A DNA stretch of 64,000 nucleotides from Amaurobius ferox (taxonomy: Eukaryota; Arthropoda; Arachnida; Araneae; Amaurobiidae): contig OX578153.1 of the NCBI GenBank assembly GCA_951213105.1, positions 58,848,520 through 58,912,519 of the forward strand, read 5' to 3'. Below, piece after piece: positions 20,937-35,100 of this stretch (position 1 is its first letter; each line of letters starts with the position of its first letter). Under the pieces are notes generated by a model. That model was not told where the DNA came from and made no database searches. It worked only from the letters and a program-made list of their open reading frames with translations. The position numbers and the translations under genes are program-made.

Positions 20937-23900
20937 ATGGGCTGTCTTAATGTTGTGCAAATTAATCTGCATCATAGTCGTTCTGCCTCTGCTATTCTTA
21001 GCAAAAGGCTGTTCAATGATAGAGCTGATATTGCTCTCATCCAAGAACCCTGGACCTGTAATGGAAAGATTTTGGGTCTAGGGATCAAAGGATTCAATGT
21101 CTTTTATGACACATCCTGTACCAGACCCAGAGCCTGTATTGCTGTTAGCAACAAGCTCAATGCTGTTCATCTAGTTAAGTTCCTCGATGGTGACAATGTT
21201 GCCATCAGCGTGAAACTTAAAACTGATGAACATATGATGGAATACATCTTTGCTTCTGCCTATCTTCCTTATGAAGATAAGGAAACTCTTTCTAATGTCA
21301 TTATCAATCTTACTGAATATTGTAATGGCAAAAAATTGATTATTGGTTGCGATGCGAATGCCCATAACACTGTTTGGGGCAGTAGTAACTGCAACCGTAG
21401 GGGTGATGATCTTTTAGAACAGATCCTTCTCTATAAGCTCTATGTACTTAATAAGGGTAATTATCCTACCTTCGTGACCGTAAAGCGTCGCGAAGTTTTG
21501 GACATCAGCCTAAGCAATAGTTCTGCTTTTGAGAATGTCATTAATTGGAAGGTTTCAGATGACATATCCTTGTCTGACCATCAATTAATTTCTTTTTCTG
21601 TTAAAGGTCCTGTAAAACCTACAGAGGACAAAGGTAGGAACCTTAGGAAGACTAATTGGGGTTCCTACAAAGACGATCTCAGGGCCAGATTGGCTAGTCA
21701 CAATGGTGAGTATTCCTCTATCGAAAACCTGGATTTATCTGTTGACTTTGTGCAACAAGCCATTATCCACTCTTTCCATAGTAACTGCAGAAGAACCACT
21801 AAAGCTGACTCCCCAAGGATCGTTCCTTGGTGGTCTAATGAGCTCAGCCGGTTGCGTGGGAAATGCAGGAAGCTCTTTAATAGAGCTAAGAAAAATGGTG
21901 ATTGGCAGACTTATAAATCTGCCCTCACTACTTATAATAAAGCAGTCAGGGACTCCAAGAGGAATTCTTGGAGGACGTACTGCGAAGGTATTAATGATGC
22001 CCCTGCCGTTGCAAAACTCGTTAAGTTGATGGCTAGAGACAGAAATTGTAATCTTAACACTGTCAAGTTGTCCAATGGTGACTTTACTGCTACTGGTGAA
22101 GAGACCCTGACTGAGCTGTTCAGGGTTCACTTTCCGGTTTCTTATCCTTATGTTCAGTGTGACAGTGGTATTGCTTGCTCCACGTCCTCGTCTGATGACA
22201 ATAGTTGGAGCATTGCTAGGAGCATTGTTACTCTTGATAGGGTAAAATGGGCAATTAATTCCCATAAATCCTATAAAACTCCGGGAACTGATGGCATCAT
22301 TCCAATTCTTCTCCAGGAGGGAATTGAGGTGCTTGCTCCCATTCTCTGTAGTACCTACAGAGCCTGTATTGCCTTTGGTCATATACCAAATGCGTGGAGG
22401 CATACTAAGGTAATCTTCATTCCGAAAATTGGAAAGGACAATTATTATGAGGCCAAATCTTTTAGGCCTATTAGCCTTACGTCTTTTCTTTTAAAGACTA
22501 TTGAAAAGCTTATTGATAGGTATTTAAGGGAAGTGATTCTGGCCTCTAAGCCCTTGTCAAATTCTCAACATGCCTATCAACCGGGCAAATCTACGGACAC
22601 TGCTCTTTACAGTCTCTCCTTTATTTTGGAGAAAAATCTCAATGCCAAGAAAATTGCTCTTGCTACCTTTCTCGACATTGAAGGTGCCTTTGATAAGGTA
22701 CCCATCGACACCATTCTTGTTGCTCTTGACAGAAAAGGTGTGGATACCACGATCTCTTATTGGATCAAGAACCTGTTATCTAACAGGTATATCTGTGCAT
22801 CTTTGCTTGGTGATAGTATGACTGTGCATGCACTTTCGGGTTGTCCACAAGGAGGTGTGCTTTCACCAATTCTCTGGTGTTTAGTTGTGGACTCTCTTTT
22901 GGAAAGCATCAATATCTCTGGCGTCTCTTGCGTTGGATATGCTGACGATGTTGTCATCATTACCAGGGGTAAATTTGGCAACACTGTCTCTGACATGATG
23001 TCTACTGCTCTCAGGAGAGTTGAGACATGGTGCAAAAATGCAGGCCTTACGGTTAACCCGCAGAAGACTGCTTTAGTTGCGCTTACAAGGAAACGCATTC
23101 TTAATCTTGGGAATATTTGCTTCTTTGGGCAGAAGCTTATTTGCTCCAAGGAGGTTAAATTCTTGGGAATTTACTTTGACAAGGAACTCAATTGGAAGAG
23201 ACACTTGGACTACTGCACGACTAAAGCCAGAAGAATCTTCTGGTCTTGTAGGAATGCTATTGGGAAAACCTGGGGCTTAAATCCCAGAGCTATCCATTGG
23301 ATTTACTCGATGATAGTCTGTCCTATCATTTCCTATGGATCCATTGTTTGGTGGTCCAGAATTAGAAGTGAAACTGCTAAACTTGATTTAGTTAAGCTTC
23401 AAAGGATGGTGTGCATTGCAATCTCCAGATGCATGAAAACCACTCCTACTGCAACTCTTGAACTTTTACTTGGTTTGCATCCGCTCTATATGCGTATTGA
23501 AGCAGAGGCACTTATCTGCATGAACAGACTCAAATATCTGAAATACTGGAAAGATTACTCAAGGTATTTATCTTGGGGTGAACTTAACAGTAATGTTGCT
23601 AGTCATCCTTATTTCTGTATGCCACCTGATGGCATCCATGTCAAATTTACATTTGACAAGCCTTATGAAATTCTTGTCCCCTCGCGGGATGATTGGAAAA
23701 GGACTCCTACCTACAATAAACTGAACTGTTTTGTATGGTATACAGATGGCTCGAAGATTGGCACAAGTACTGGTGCTGGTGTCTGTTGCCCTGATGATGG
23801 CACTGAGCTATCTTATCCGCTTGGCAATTTTGCAACTGTCTTTCAGGCTGAAGTATTTGCCATCCTTATGTGTTGTAGAATTTGCTATGACAGAAAGTAT

Positions 23901-24562
23901 GAGAATAGCCAGATTTTCATTTGTTCTGACAGTCAGGCTGCTCTTATGGCTCTGGGGAAGTTCACTGTGACATCTTCCCTTGTCTGGGAATGTTATAATG
24001 CACTCTGTAAAATTGCTAGTAATAATAATGTCATTCTTTACTGGGTGCCTGGTCATTCGGGCATTCCTGGCAATGAATTGGCAGATGAGCTTGCTAGGAA
24101 AGGCTCAAGTACTCCTTTTGTGGGCCCTGAGCCGGTCTTGGGTATTCCCAATGACCTTGTTAGAAGAATTGTCTATGACATCTTCAGGAAGCTTCAACGT
24201 AAGAACTGGCGTGACACTAAAGGACAAAGGCAAGCGAAAATTCTCAACTGCAATTGCCCTAGTACACGTCAAAAGGAACTTTTCAGGCTTAGTAGAACTG
24301 GCATCAGGAGAGTTGTTGGGCTCCTTACTGGGCACTGCACCCTCAAGAGACACCTTAATATTATGGGTGTCACAAGGATTCGCTTTGCAGAGGCTGCAAT
24401 CACAGCGAAGAAACTGCAGCTCACATTCTATGTGATTGTGAGGCTTACTCTGCTCACAGATTCGAACACATTGGCCGTCATGTGATTGAACCCTGGGAGC
24501 TGAACGACATTCCTGTCAAGTGCCTGCTTATTTTCGCATCGGCTACTGGTCTCTTTTCTTAG
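20937..24562 (+). CDS. ORF2: AP endonuclease, reverse transcriptase and RNase H, one C-terminal frameshift
   Basis: Starts at MGCLNVVQINLHHSR. The endonuclease has IQEPW, GCDANAHNTVWGS and SDHQLISF (residues ~1-210). Reverse transcriptase has FLDIEGAFDKV (~580), SGCPQGGVLSPILW and GYADDVVIIT (~668). RNase H has WYTDGSK (~934), the E of EVFAILMCCR, CSDSQAAL and WVPGHSGIPGNELADELAR (~1038), so all four catalytic acids are present. The undisturbed frame ends at 24485. A one-base shift near 24375-24385 recovers a terminal zinc-binding segment (LCRGCNHSEETAAH, then CDCEAY) ending at TAG 24560-24562. It was therefore probably a ~1207-residue protein. Confidence 0.93.
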
Positions 24563-24700
24563 GGACCTTCACTTTTTGGGGTAGTACAATAGACCTCTGG
24601 TCGATGTGCTGGGCTCTTCCGGAGCCACCCACCTTCATTTCATTCATTCATTCAACATGTACCACTTAACCGTATCTCAAAAATTTCAGTGTGACCCTCA

Positions 24701-26058
24701 TATATATGTAAATTATGTGGTAGTTAGCTCATGAATGTAAACCTGAAGCCACAGATGACAACATAGACATGCAAATAAAAATAGATATAAAGTCATAATT
24801 ACAGAAACAAAATTGTGTTGGAATTGCAATTCATTTAACATGTATTGATAATTCTGTTATGATTCTTCATTCCGAAAAAAGGAAATGTAAAATTTTTAAT
24901 TTGGAAGAAAGCAACTTCCGATAGGAAATCTGAAAGATTGTATAAAAACTAGAAAATTTTCAGGGAAATGTTAGCAGCTACATTTATATCTATAATCATA
25001 AAGCAAGCTATCTGTTTTGTGTTTATTCATCTGTTTATATCATGTGTATATCATCTATAGTAGAAAATCTAAGCAACATACAGCCATAAAATTTGATGCA
25101 CAGGTACTTCAGAGCCCTTGAAGGTGAACCTCGGCATTCTTTTTTTTTTAATTTGAAATAGGATTTACGTTATTTTATGTTTAGCATGATTTTTACACAA
25201 ATGAGTTCCTTAATAACCAAAAATATTATCACAGAGTTTCCATCTTGACACCATTGGAAAAATAGAGTAACTTTCTTTCAAACGAATTTGAATAGAATCT
25301 ATATCATTAATAAATTAATTTTTAAAATACATACACTTTTCATGTGCTGACAAAATATTAGCACTCCCGAAATATGACAAACCTGGGATATTCTCACAGA
25401 GTTTCCTTCTTAATATCATCGGTGCAGTGTTTCTTTTTTTTCTGTTGTTATTGTTATAAGGGGGCATACTGTTAAAGCATCACTTGGTTTTTGAGAATTC
25501 GATGTGAGTTCTGGTGTGGTGTGATTTTAATCAAAGGTTTGAATCTTGCATCCTGGGCAATGCCGGGTACATTTTCTAGAAAATGTAAACCACATATTTT
25601 CTAAAAAACACCATGTTCTACAATTTATTAAAAAAAGGTCTGTGATAATCGCCTGAAATATCAAAAAGAGCAGATGATATTTCTGGTATATTTTTTAGGG
25701 TATTAATAGCATCTAAATAAAAAAATTCTACTTTTTCAATTTTTCAGTACATTACATTGTTTTAAAATTTTATGTACGTGACTTTTTGATCAATCTACAG
25801 AAAATAAAATGTCTGAAAAGAAAATTGAGAAAACATAACAACTCACATTTGAATATATATTTATTTATACACTAAAAGGAAAGCTGCTATCATGCTTCAA
25901 AATGTAACATACATTGAATGAGCATGAAGTAGTTCATAACAAATATTGATTACGCATATTTCATACTGGGTCAAAATATTATTTGTAAAAAAACAAAACA
26001 TGGAATATATTTATATTAACATCATTTTTTATTTCCTTTACTTCCAGATCCAATAGAT
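24701..26058. other. Flank 3' of ODR4, no recognised gene
   Basis: AT-rich sequence. The minus strand just past the ODR4 stop has AATAAA at 26028-26033, so most of this stretch is probably beyond the poly(A) site. No transposon ends were recognised apart from the mariner boundary at 24700. Confidence 0.4.
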
Positions 26059-26132
26059 TCAGTCACTCAGGGGAATCATGAAGTATGAAAATGCAGCAAT
26101 AACAACTGTGATAATAGCACCAGCTATGGGAA
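26059..26132 (-). CDS. ODR4: ODR4 terminal exon H with C-terminal membrane anchor and stop
   Basis: This exon reads IPIAGAIITVVIAAFSYFMI, then PLSD and TGA (26059-26061). That is a single hydrophobic helix followed by a four-residue lumenal tail, the tail-anchor topology of ODR4. Human ODR4 ends in FSD. The acceptor is TTATTTTAG. Confidence 0.92.
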
Positions 26133-29100
26133 CTAAAATAAGAGAAAAAAATTGCAATTAATAAAATTACGCATAAAGCTATAATTAAGCATTTGTATTT
26201 AATAGAAACATCACATATTTAACATGTTTTACATTAATTGTAAGAATAAAGAATAAAAAATCTAAGTCTCTTTCTCCTACAGTTTTTTATATCTATCTGG
26301 TAATATTTGGTAAAATAATTATGAACTATTAGCAGCTATCTTTGTTAAAATAATTATGAATTATTTGATAGCTAAATTTAAAATATTTATGAGCTTTTTG
26401 TTTCATCTGTGAACATTTCCAAACATTCATAAATTTTTTATGCATATTCACCACATACAGGGTGTTTCAAAAAGATTGTATGGCAAAATATCTCTTGAAC
26501 GATTGGTTATAGAATCATGATTCCAATTTAAAAATTGCTTAAATTAAGGTAGACTTTCAATGTATGCAGAATTTGATCATATGACATATTTTAGTAAAAA
26601 AGTACAAAATGTAATTTTTTATATGGGCATCTTAAAAAAAATTTTAAATTATAAAAGTATTTTCCACAACAAAATAAGTCAAACATAAAAGTTCCGCTGT
26701 CATACAATCAAAATTACCACAGATATCATTAATGGAAGTTTGCAACGGATAATTCGAGATATATATATTGGTATAAAATTTTTACTAAAATAGTATGCAT
26801 GTTTTCAAATGGAAATTTTATCTAACAAAATTCAATTGTATGACCCCTGAAATCCAATATTCCACTGCTTCTTTTGATCTGATAAACGTGGTTTAAACCC
26901 AATAACTTTGACAATTTTTTCATGACTAATTTAAATAAAAAAGATTTTTTCCCCAAAAATAATGTTGAATAAATAATTTTCTAATTGGAATTTCCTTTAT
27001 AGAAGGCCCGTATAAAAAGTTACATTTTGTACTCAATAAGGTTTTCATAAATAAAAATCATGCACTTGTTAACTGTCTCATGTTAATTGTTTCAAAATTA
27101 AAGACAAATTTTATTTTTCAAGAACCATATATCTTACTTCTGTTGTTAACTTTTTGCAATAAATGGGCTAAAATGATTTTGGCTACCAAACATGTAATTA
27201 ACTTTTTTTAAAGAAACAACAAGTAAATTATTTTAATGGGGAAAAAAAAGAAAATTTAGTGAAAGCGATTATAGCAAGACTACTTTGATGATCGGAGTCT
27301 GAAGTAGAACTGTGCAAAAAAACTACATTTTTTAAATGAAAGAGTACAAATCATGGACTTTCAAGAACCTATTGTAAAATTCAAGCACTTTCAAGAGCCT
27401 TTGCAAACCCAATTAAAATTTGAGCTGTTCAAGTACATTCCTTTGCTGAGGAACATAGTTCTCATTTCCTTTCATAAAAAGCATTTACATGAACTCATCC
27501 ATCTTCATGTTCAACTCTCGTACAGGGATAAATTTAGCATGATAAAAATGAGCAAATCAAGTTTCAATTAGCATTGTACTAATTAAAAGTTTAAAATTTC
27601 ATTAAATCCAGAATCTAACTACATACAGGCTTGTGATAAGAGGGTTCTACTGTACTTCAAATTAACATATAGTTGAATATCTGATAATAGTTAATTGTGT
27701 CTTCGGGGCTTTAAAATAATAATAATAATACAGAAAATAGATATTTTCTACAATATTTGTTTAAAATACAATCTGTTCTACATTTTTTTTCAACAGAAAA
27801 GCATTTTTTATTATATAAAATGCAATTTTGACTTCATAAAAATGCAAATTTTTCATTCCTATCACTGTCCCTCAGTGATGAGTTGAGTTTTTATTTCCTA
27901 ATTACATCAGTAAGAAACAAATAATGGAAATAACTTGGTAAAATTTAAGATATTATGATTATAACATAAAAAAGCCTTATAAAAATTTTAATGATATTAA
28001 TTTTATTGCTGATACATATTTGTCTTTAAGAATCAGTAATATGATGTTCAAAAAAACATTCTTTACATCCACCACATGGCAACAGCAATGATTTTACATC
28101 AATTAAAGAATACTATTTAGAGATGTATTTCTTATCGCTTTAAAGTTTTGCAACTTCTCTATAAACTGGTAAATGAAACACGATTTTACTACTCATTTTT
28201 TATGAGTATATTTATTTACCAGTCATTTCTGACACACATTTAGTTATTACTAATATGAATAAAAATTAAAAAATCCATATGAATGAAATCATAAAAATTT
28301 GACTTCATAATTCTTCAATTAGTCCATAACAGCAGTCCATCCAATGCAGAATCCATATTGTGTTTTCTCATTTTAGTTTCAATTTTCGTGCAGAAGAATA
28401 ACACTCCCATGTCATTTCTGTCACTGTCATTTTTGACACGAGAAACAAAGAATATGCATTAAAATTTCATTAATCACATTAAATAGCTGTATCATCAATT
28501 AGAAATCTTAAGACATTTCCACGAACTTATTTGAAGCAAAATTTGCTAAAATTATAAAGTAAATAAAATCTTAGAACCTGAAAATTCTTTATCAGATTTT
28601 TCATTCATATATTAAATAACTAAACAAAGCCTAATATAAAATTTTACTCAAACAGCTGTTTAAAATAATTTCAAATTAAAATATATTATTAGTAACAACC
28701 TAACCAGTTTATTTACTGTATCAATCAGTTTCAAAGGAATAAAACAGCCTTTTTTTTCAGGAAAAAAAAATAGAGCAATCCCATCAGCAATTGCAAAACA
28801 GTCACCTTCTTACCTTTGTTGGTTTGGTCATTGTCTTTTTTCATGAATGAAATTATCTTGTGCCTCTGAAACTGGTTAATAATTGTAAATGAACTGTTTA
28901 TGCTGGTACTAATGGAATATTTTAACTTTAGATAGAGCATCAATATAATATTTACAGTTCTTAAACTTACTACATTTTGCTCGCGAGGAATGTGCAGGTG
29001 CATCTCCAAACTCTGACAATCTATCATCTGTAGCTTCAGGCAGTATCAAAGTACTTGTTGCTAAAGTAATACAATAAAAACATAGAATTAAGTTACTAAC

Positions 29101-32100
29101 TTAAGAATAAGAAACAATTCCAATTTATAAAATTACAATACAGTAATCTTCCATTAATCTGGTATCCAATGATTATGCCCTCTCAAAAGGGATTTGAGTC
29201 AGTTTGTCTATACTCATAGACTAGTGAGCTAGGATACTTTAATAAAAAGCATTAAGGATTATCAACAATTTTTAAAAAACTAAGCTCAATCAGTTAGACA
29301 ATGTCATCATCTTATATATGTGGTTTAATGTAAAATGGTTGGTGGGCAAAATTGTCACAGCGCCAATGTTGATTGAAATTATTATATATTAGGTTAAATT
29401 CCTATTTTCCCTTTAGGTTCTATTATATATTAGGTTTTATTGCTATTTTTCCTGAAATTTTATATTAACCCTTTGAGCTCTGGAAAGAGGAAGCAGTAGG
29501 CTTCCCGTAGACCTGAATGATAAAATTTAGAACTATAGCATTGAAATAGCTATTTTCAATAGATTACGAAAAACATGAAACATGTGTTAAACAAATTTGG
29601 ATGATGCAACTAAACTCCATGACCTTACTCTTCATGTTGTACACACGCTGAGCACTTGCAGTCAAGAGGTTCCCAAGTGGGTTGCGAACTTCACTGGTTT
29701 TGATTTCTTCATGATGTCATTGTCCATGCTATCCTCACTAACATTGTACTATCTTCATTAACAGCTATCAGATTGAGCTTTTTAGAACAGCATTGAGATT
29801 ATTAGAACAACTGTCGATTAACATCCCACCAGCCAGATTTCAAACTATTAACTGCAAAAAATGAAGACTCGAAGCCTTCAACGAGCAGAGATTACACATA
29901 TTCTGCCTTGGTGATTAAGATCACTATAGTAATTTTTATTATTTATAAATACAATTTTAAAATAATATTTTCTGTGGCTCATGAACATTAAAAAATGTAT
30001 GAAAAATATTTTATGCAGGTCCTTTTATCGAAGAACTTGCCCACCCCTGCACTAGACCATGAGTAGGTCTGCTTGAAAACTATGTGTTAAAATTGAAATT
30101 TAACATTACAGAGCCAAATAAAATACTTACTAGGCGATACTTCACACGAAGTATCAATATCTTGCTCTGCAAGGTCTAGATTCAACAACTCCTTAAATGC
30201 ATCAAGAGAATCGACAGCTGTGTCACTGTGGAACTGGTAATCACAGACACATATGTCTGCTTGGGGGAGAGGAGCAAATACACGCCTAGGTAGCTCATGC
30301 ACAACAACTGGGTCTGAAAGATTAGAAACAAAACTATATAGAAAATATTATGCAAAAGTGCAAAACATAAATGCACTAACAAATATTTATATAAAAGTCA
30401 TATTTAGGAAATTATTTCTCTATATCCTTTCAAAGTTTTAAACCTATTATTATGAAATAAATTTAGCTTAGCTTTGTATATAGAAGGTACTTTTAGAAAA
30501 TTGTATCTCTATCTCCTTCTCTAGTCTTAAACCTATCTATATATTTAAGTTTTGATGAAGTTTCTCCAGAGAGTTCTCGAAATCAACTCGGTCGATTTCT
30601 ATAATTTTAATTTTTTAAGCAAAAAATCTTAACATGCAGATTTATTCAACATTTTTGCCTAGATTGAAAACTTATTCAAAATCAAATTAAGGGGCAAAGA
30701 TAGCCCAGTGGTTAAGGTGAATAATGTAGCCTTCAAAATATCATTAGAAATACTTCTTTAAAGATTAAAAACTGATCTCCTAATATGGAACTCATGTAAC
30801 ATTTACCAATCTTTAACTGACTTTAAATTTTCTTATATCTTTGCAGCCCACTCAATAATTTCTCATGACCAACAAGCAAGTAGCAACTTACTTTGTCTCT
30901 ACAGAGGCTCATAACATTGCAACACACAGCAAATTTATTTGCTGACATTTCAGGCATCGGATTTTTATGCTGAAAAGCTCATAAAAAGCACAAAACACGC
31001 TATTATCTGCAATAGGAAGGTGATATTATTATTCATAGTATTGTGCATTTCAATTTAAATATGTAATCCAATGGTGCTCAGTATAGGATGCATTCAACCA
31101 ACTATATTTCTTCTAATATCTAATTAAAATTGAATTTTGAAAATTAAGATCATTTCAGTCTGGTAGAATATCTAATAAATATCATAGAAAATTACATAAA
31201 CATACAAATTTCTTTATATGCTCCCTTATTATTTTTTAATTTATCTATATGGTATCAACGATGCATTATCTCAGCCATTTTTATTAACAGAAAAGCACCT
31301 TACACCAATACAGTTCAAAAAATCTGATGTGGGCACCACATGACTTTCCTTATATAATGTAATGAATTTACTACTTTTACAGTAAAAAATAGGTTTTTCT
31401 TATAGTAGATACTAATATTCCTTCCAAGATATTGAATTTTCGACAATTAGTCGTCATTTTCATTGATTTAGCGTCGTTTTTATCCATTTGGCGAGATTTT
31501 CGTTAAGTTGGCGACATTCTGCCAAATTCTCACCAAGCGTTATGCACTAAGAAATAAGTTATTATTACAGCAGATAAATGCCTATTGGCGTTCAAATACA
31601 AAAGTATTACTCAAAGTATCTTTTTTCATGAATGGAACGAGCTAGATACACGAGAACGATGTCACTCAATTTATCGCATGGTATTACATATGAAAAGTAA
31701 CCATGTTTCTCAATAGGAAATATTTTTTTTTTTTTTTATATGACTTTTTGATAATTTTTTTGAAAAATGTACAATATCTCGAGAACGGTTCATGATTGTT
31801 AGGGTTCTAACATTTATGTCAATCGTTTTCTAATGAAAAATTACATAAGAAATGTCTATTTGCGTAACTTTATTAGCGGTTTTGATTTTTTGACGATTTT
31901 TTCAAAATTTCATTCGAAAATTTAGGGGTGTTCTGAACATTCGATTGCGTATAAAAACAATAGACTTCCAGTGTTTATGGACTGTGATTTTTGTACTAAA
32001 TTTGGTTCGAATCGGTCCATTCGTTTGTCAGTTATTGTCTCCACAGACTCACTGACACACACACACACATACTTTCACACACACACATACACACACACAC

Positions 32101-35100
32101 AGACATCACTTCAAAAATGTTCGATTCGTGATCAGGGATGCTTGAAACGTGCTCTCCCGTCGAAAACTTGAATTCGAATTTTCGACCCCGTCACAATACT
32201 TTCCTTATACATTATGTATATAAGGAAAGTAATAAGTGATCGTCAGTGTACAAGGTATATTTCATTAAAAGTTAAATTGTTACAGAAAACTGTTACCTTT
32301 CTGCTCCTCTTCAATTAGTAGTAAATCCTCGCAGTGGATTTCACACCTGGCCGTCACACTTCTAACAATATCCTGCTTCAAAGCCTTAAAAGAAATAACA
32401 TTTTATAAATTAAATCCTGAGCTTTCATCATCTGGTGTAAATCTTTAATCTTGATATTAAAATACAATACATTATCAAAACAATCTTGAAAGCTTTATAT
32501 TAGGGAAGAAAATTTACTAAGAGTAATTTTATCTTACAAGTTAAAATTGCAAAGTTAATTCTGATAATGCAAGTATTCTCACTAATGCAAGCCTTAAATT
32601 AAAACTAAACTGTTTCGTCGGATGCTGAACTTATTTTTTAAAGAAATGGATTTCTACTTCACCAACCTTAAAAAAATGAACTGAATAGAAAATATTTAGT
32701 AACTTTGTCTACTACAACTGGAACAAAGGTTGCCAAAGTAAGGCTCATAAGCAGTATATAAATACTAGCTGCAGGGCCTGCAGCAAGCAGTTACTTTTCT
32801 AGCAGTAAAGTTTTTAGCAAACTACAGAGAACAATAAATACACCTGCTGCTTATTACAAAATGCAAATTACAAAAACAAATTCAACCTAGTTCTGTTTCC
32901 TTACATAATGTAGCTACACATAAATTTTCATTGTAGTATTTGCATTCATTCCTGAAATATATCCATAATTCATAAACAAACACACCTGGATGAACATCTT
33001 TCCAAATGTGTTCTAAATGTGCTCAGGAGATAAAACATGATTTTCCATCAAAAACTCAAATTAAACAATTTACAGGAAAAAGTACTTTATACAATAATAT
33101 GAGACAGCAAAAACTAAAAGCATTTCAATAATTATGGGGAAAAAATTATATTCTGCATTAGAGAATTCCATCCTCCATTTGATTATGCATCTATAATTTC
33201 TGAATTACATTTGATATTTTGAAGAAGAATGTAAATGTACAAAATAATTCTCTGTGATTGCAATCAGTCATAACAAAATGTTCAAAAGATGAAAACAGCA
33301 TTTACACCTGAAAGCACTCTTTTCAGCTCCAACAGCAAATTGTGAAATTTTTAGATTAAATTTTCACTATAAAACAATAACAAAAAAAATTTCTCAAAAA
33401 CAATAACAAAAAAAATTTCTAAATCCCCATTAAAATTTTCGAAAATCCAAAGTTTCAATTTAAAAATTCCACAAAACAAAAAAAACTTTTCTTTAAAACA
33501 ACAAGCTATGATTAGCTAACTAAAGAGTGCAAGAAAAATTTCAACTGGCTAAATGCCAAAAAAAAAACCTCCTAAATCAAAAAAATAAAAACACAGCACA
33601 GGGTAAGACGCGGATATTCGAAAAAATCCCATTTACATACTCAAAGGAGCTGAAGGTAATTTACACTGTTTGAGGTCAAGGCATACCTAAGGCCTAAAAA
33701 GATTATCCCAAAAACTTGCCTACCCTACACCACCAATTGAAATGAAGAAAAAAAATCAGATTAAATGAAAATTCTTATATTCAACCTCACTACTTCATAA
33801 TTTCATTCCATAAAAAAAATACTAAAATATTACTTCACTCCCCCAAGACAAATTAAATTATTCAAAGACCTGGTGCACTTCCCCATAGTAAACACAGAAA
33901 TATAAGAGAACATATTGCAATAACATTACAATCAAAAAAAAAAATTCCAATACTGATTACTCTAAAAAAATTATTATTTGGGTGGGCAGTCCAGTAAAAA
34001 AATATTTTATTCAGTGGACAGCCCAGGCAGAACCAGAAAGGTGCACGGCACCAAATATGTTGTGAGGGATTTGATTCCTTCACTATTTAACGGGCCTGAT
34101 TATTATTTTATTTATTTATTTTTATTATTAACTTTATATTTAATTTCCAGATTAAAGTTATTATTTTTTCATGTTATTCTTATATTTAGATTTAGCCTGA
34201 TCGTATAGAATAAAGTTCCTTTAAAAATATTAAAATTGTTTCTTTATTTGATTCCTATTCTTCTAAAGTTATTACAACTTTTAAATTGATCGTATATAAT
34301 TCCATAAATTTACATTTATAATTATTAACATTATCTCTTTGTTTCTTCTACTAATTGCTATTCCTATTGTTTGACCTGTGCTCAACCTTGTTTACATATT
34401 TCCAGATACATTTCAACACCTTATTAAACTCTAAAATTTCCACTTACCTTTAAACATTTTCATAATAAATAGCACAGCCATTACACTAAAGAATCATTAC
34501 TCAATTATTAACTTAAAAATTTTTCTTTATTAATTGCAATTAAACTTAAGTGCTTCCAACCATAAACAGGTTAAATTTTATAAATTCTTAAACAATTACA
34601 ATAGTGGTAGTACACTGAAAAAAAAACCAATTAAAGACTTCAGTTATAATGAACCCGATTACAACACACCCAGAATTGAAATTTAAAACACAGTTAACAA
34701 ATTAAAATACCCAGAACTCAACTTTAAAAACTCAAATCCCAGGTTCAGAATCCACTCTGGTCTGAAGACCAGAGTTTGGTCTGCCTGGAGAGCTGTCCAC
34801 AATCCCCCCCCCCCCAAAAAAAAAATGTTAAACTTAAAAGTAAACACAATGCATAATTTCAAATAATGATTTTACTGTATATAAAAAATAAGTATGTGCA
34901 AATTATGTAAGTAAAAGTGTTAATTAAAATTCATATTAATTATTAGCAATTAACATTCAAAATGCCAATCTAATTAAAGACACAGCCAATTTCTTTTATC
35001 ATTTTGTAAGAGTTCCCATTTTGGCTGAGATGTTTCTAGAGGGTGAATATAGATGACAGCACCACTGATTAGCAAAAGTGATTATAAAAGTATCAACATG

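Larger units (their letters stand above)
18943..24653 (+). mobile_element. Full-length APE-type non-LTR retrotransposon with RNase H (5.7 kb)
   Basis: It is flanked by a perfect 13-bp duplication AACATGTACCACT (18930-18942 and 24654-24666). A GC-rich 5' region without long frames (18943-19673) precedes ORF1 and ORF2, and the 3' tail is a short (CATT)n run. ORF2 carries endonuclease, reverse transcriptase and RNase H, placing it in the I/R1/LOA-type group rather than jockey proper. Full length and only two coding lesions suggest a recent insertion. Its GC content is clearly above that of the flanks. Confidence 0.93.
17718..24700 (+). mobile_element. mariner transposon (1.26 kb) split by a non-LTR retrotransposon
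   Basis: The ends CAAGGATCACACTGAAATTT and (reverse complement) TGAGGGTCACACTGAAATTT follow TA at 17716-17717 and precede TA at 24701-24702. Removing the 18943-24653 insertion and one 13-bp duplication leaves 1259 bp, the canonical mariner size. The single open reading frame is a mariner transposase with D,D34D. Confidence 0.92.

Noticed and set aside
21735..22403. 222-codon minus-strand frame
   Set aside because: It is antisense to the endonuclease/RT region of the retrotransposon ORF2; the sense frame explains the openness.
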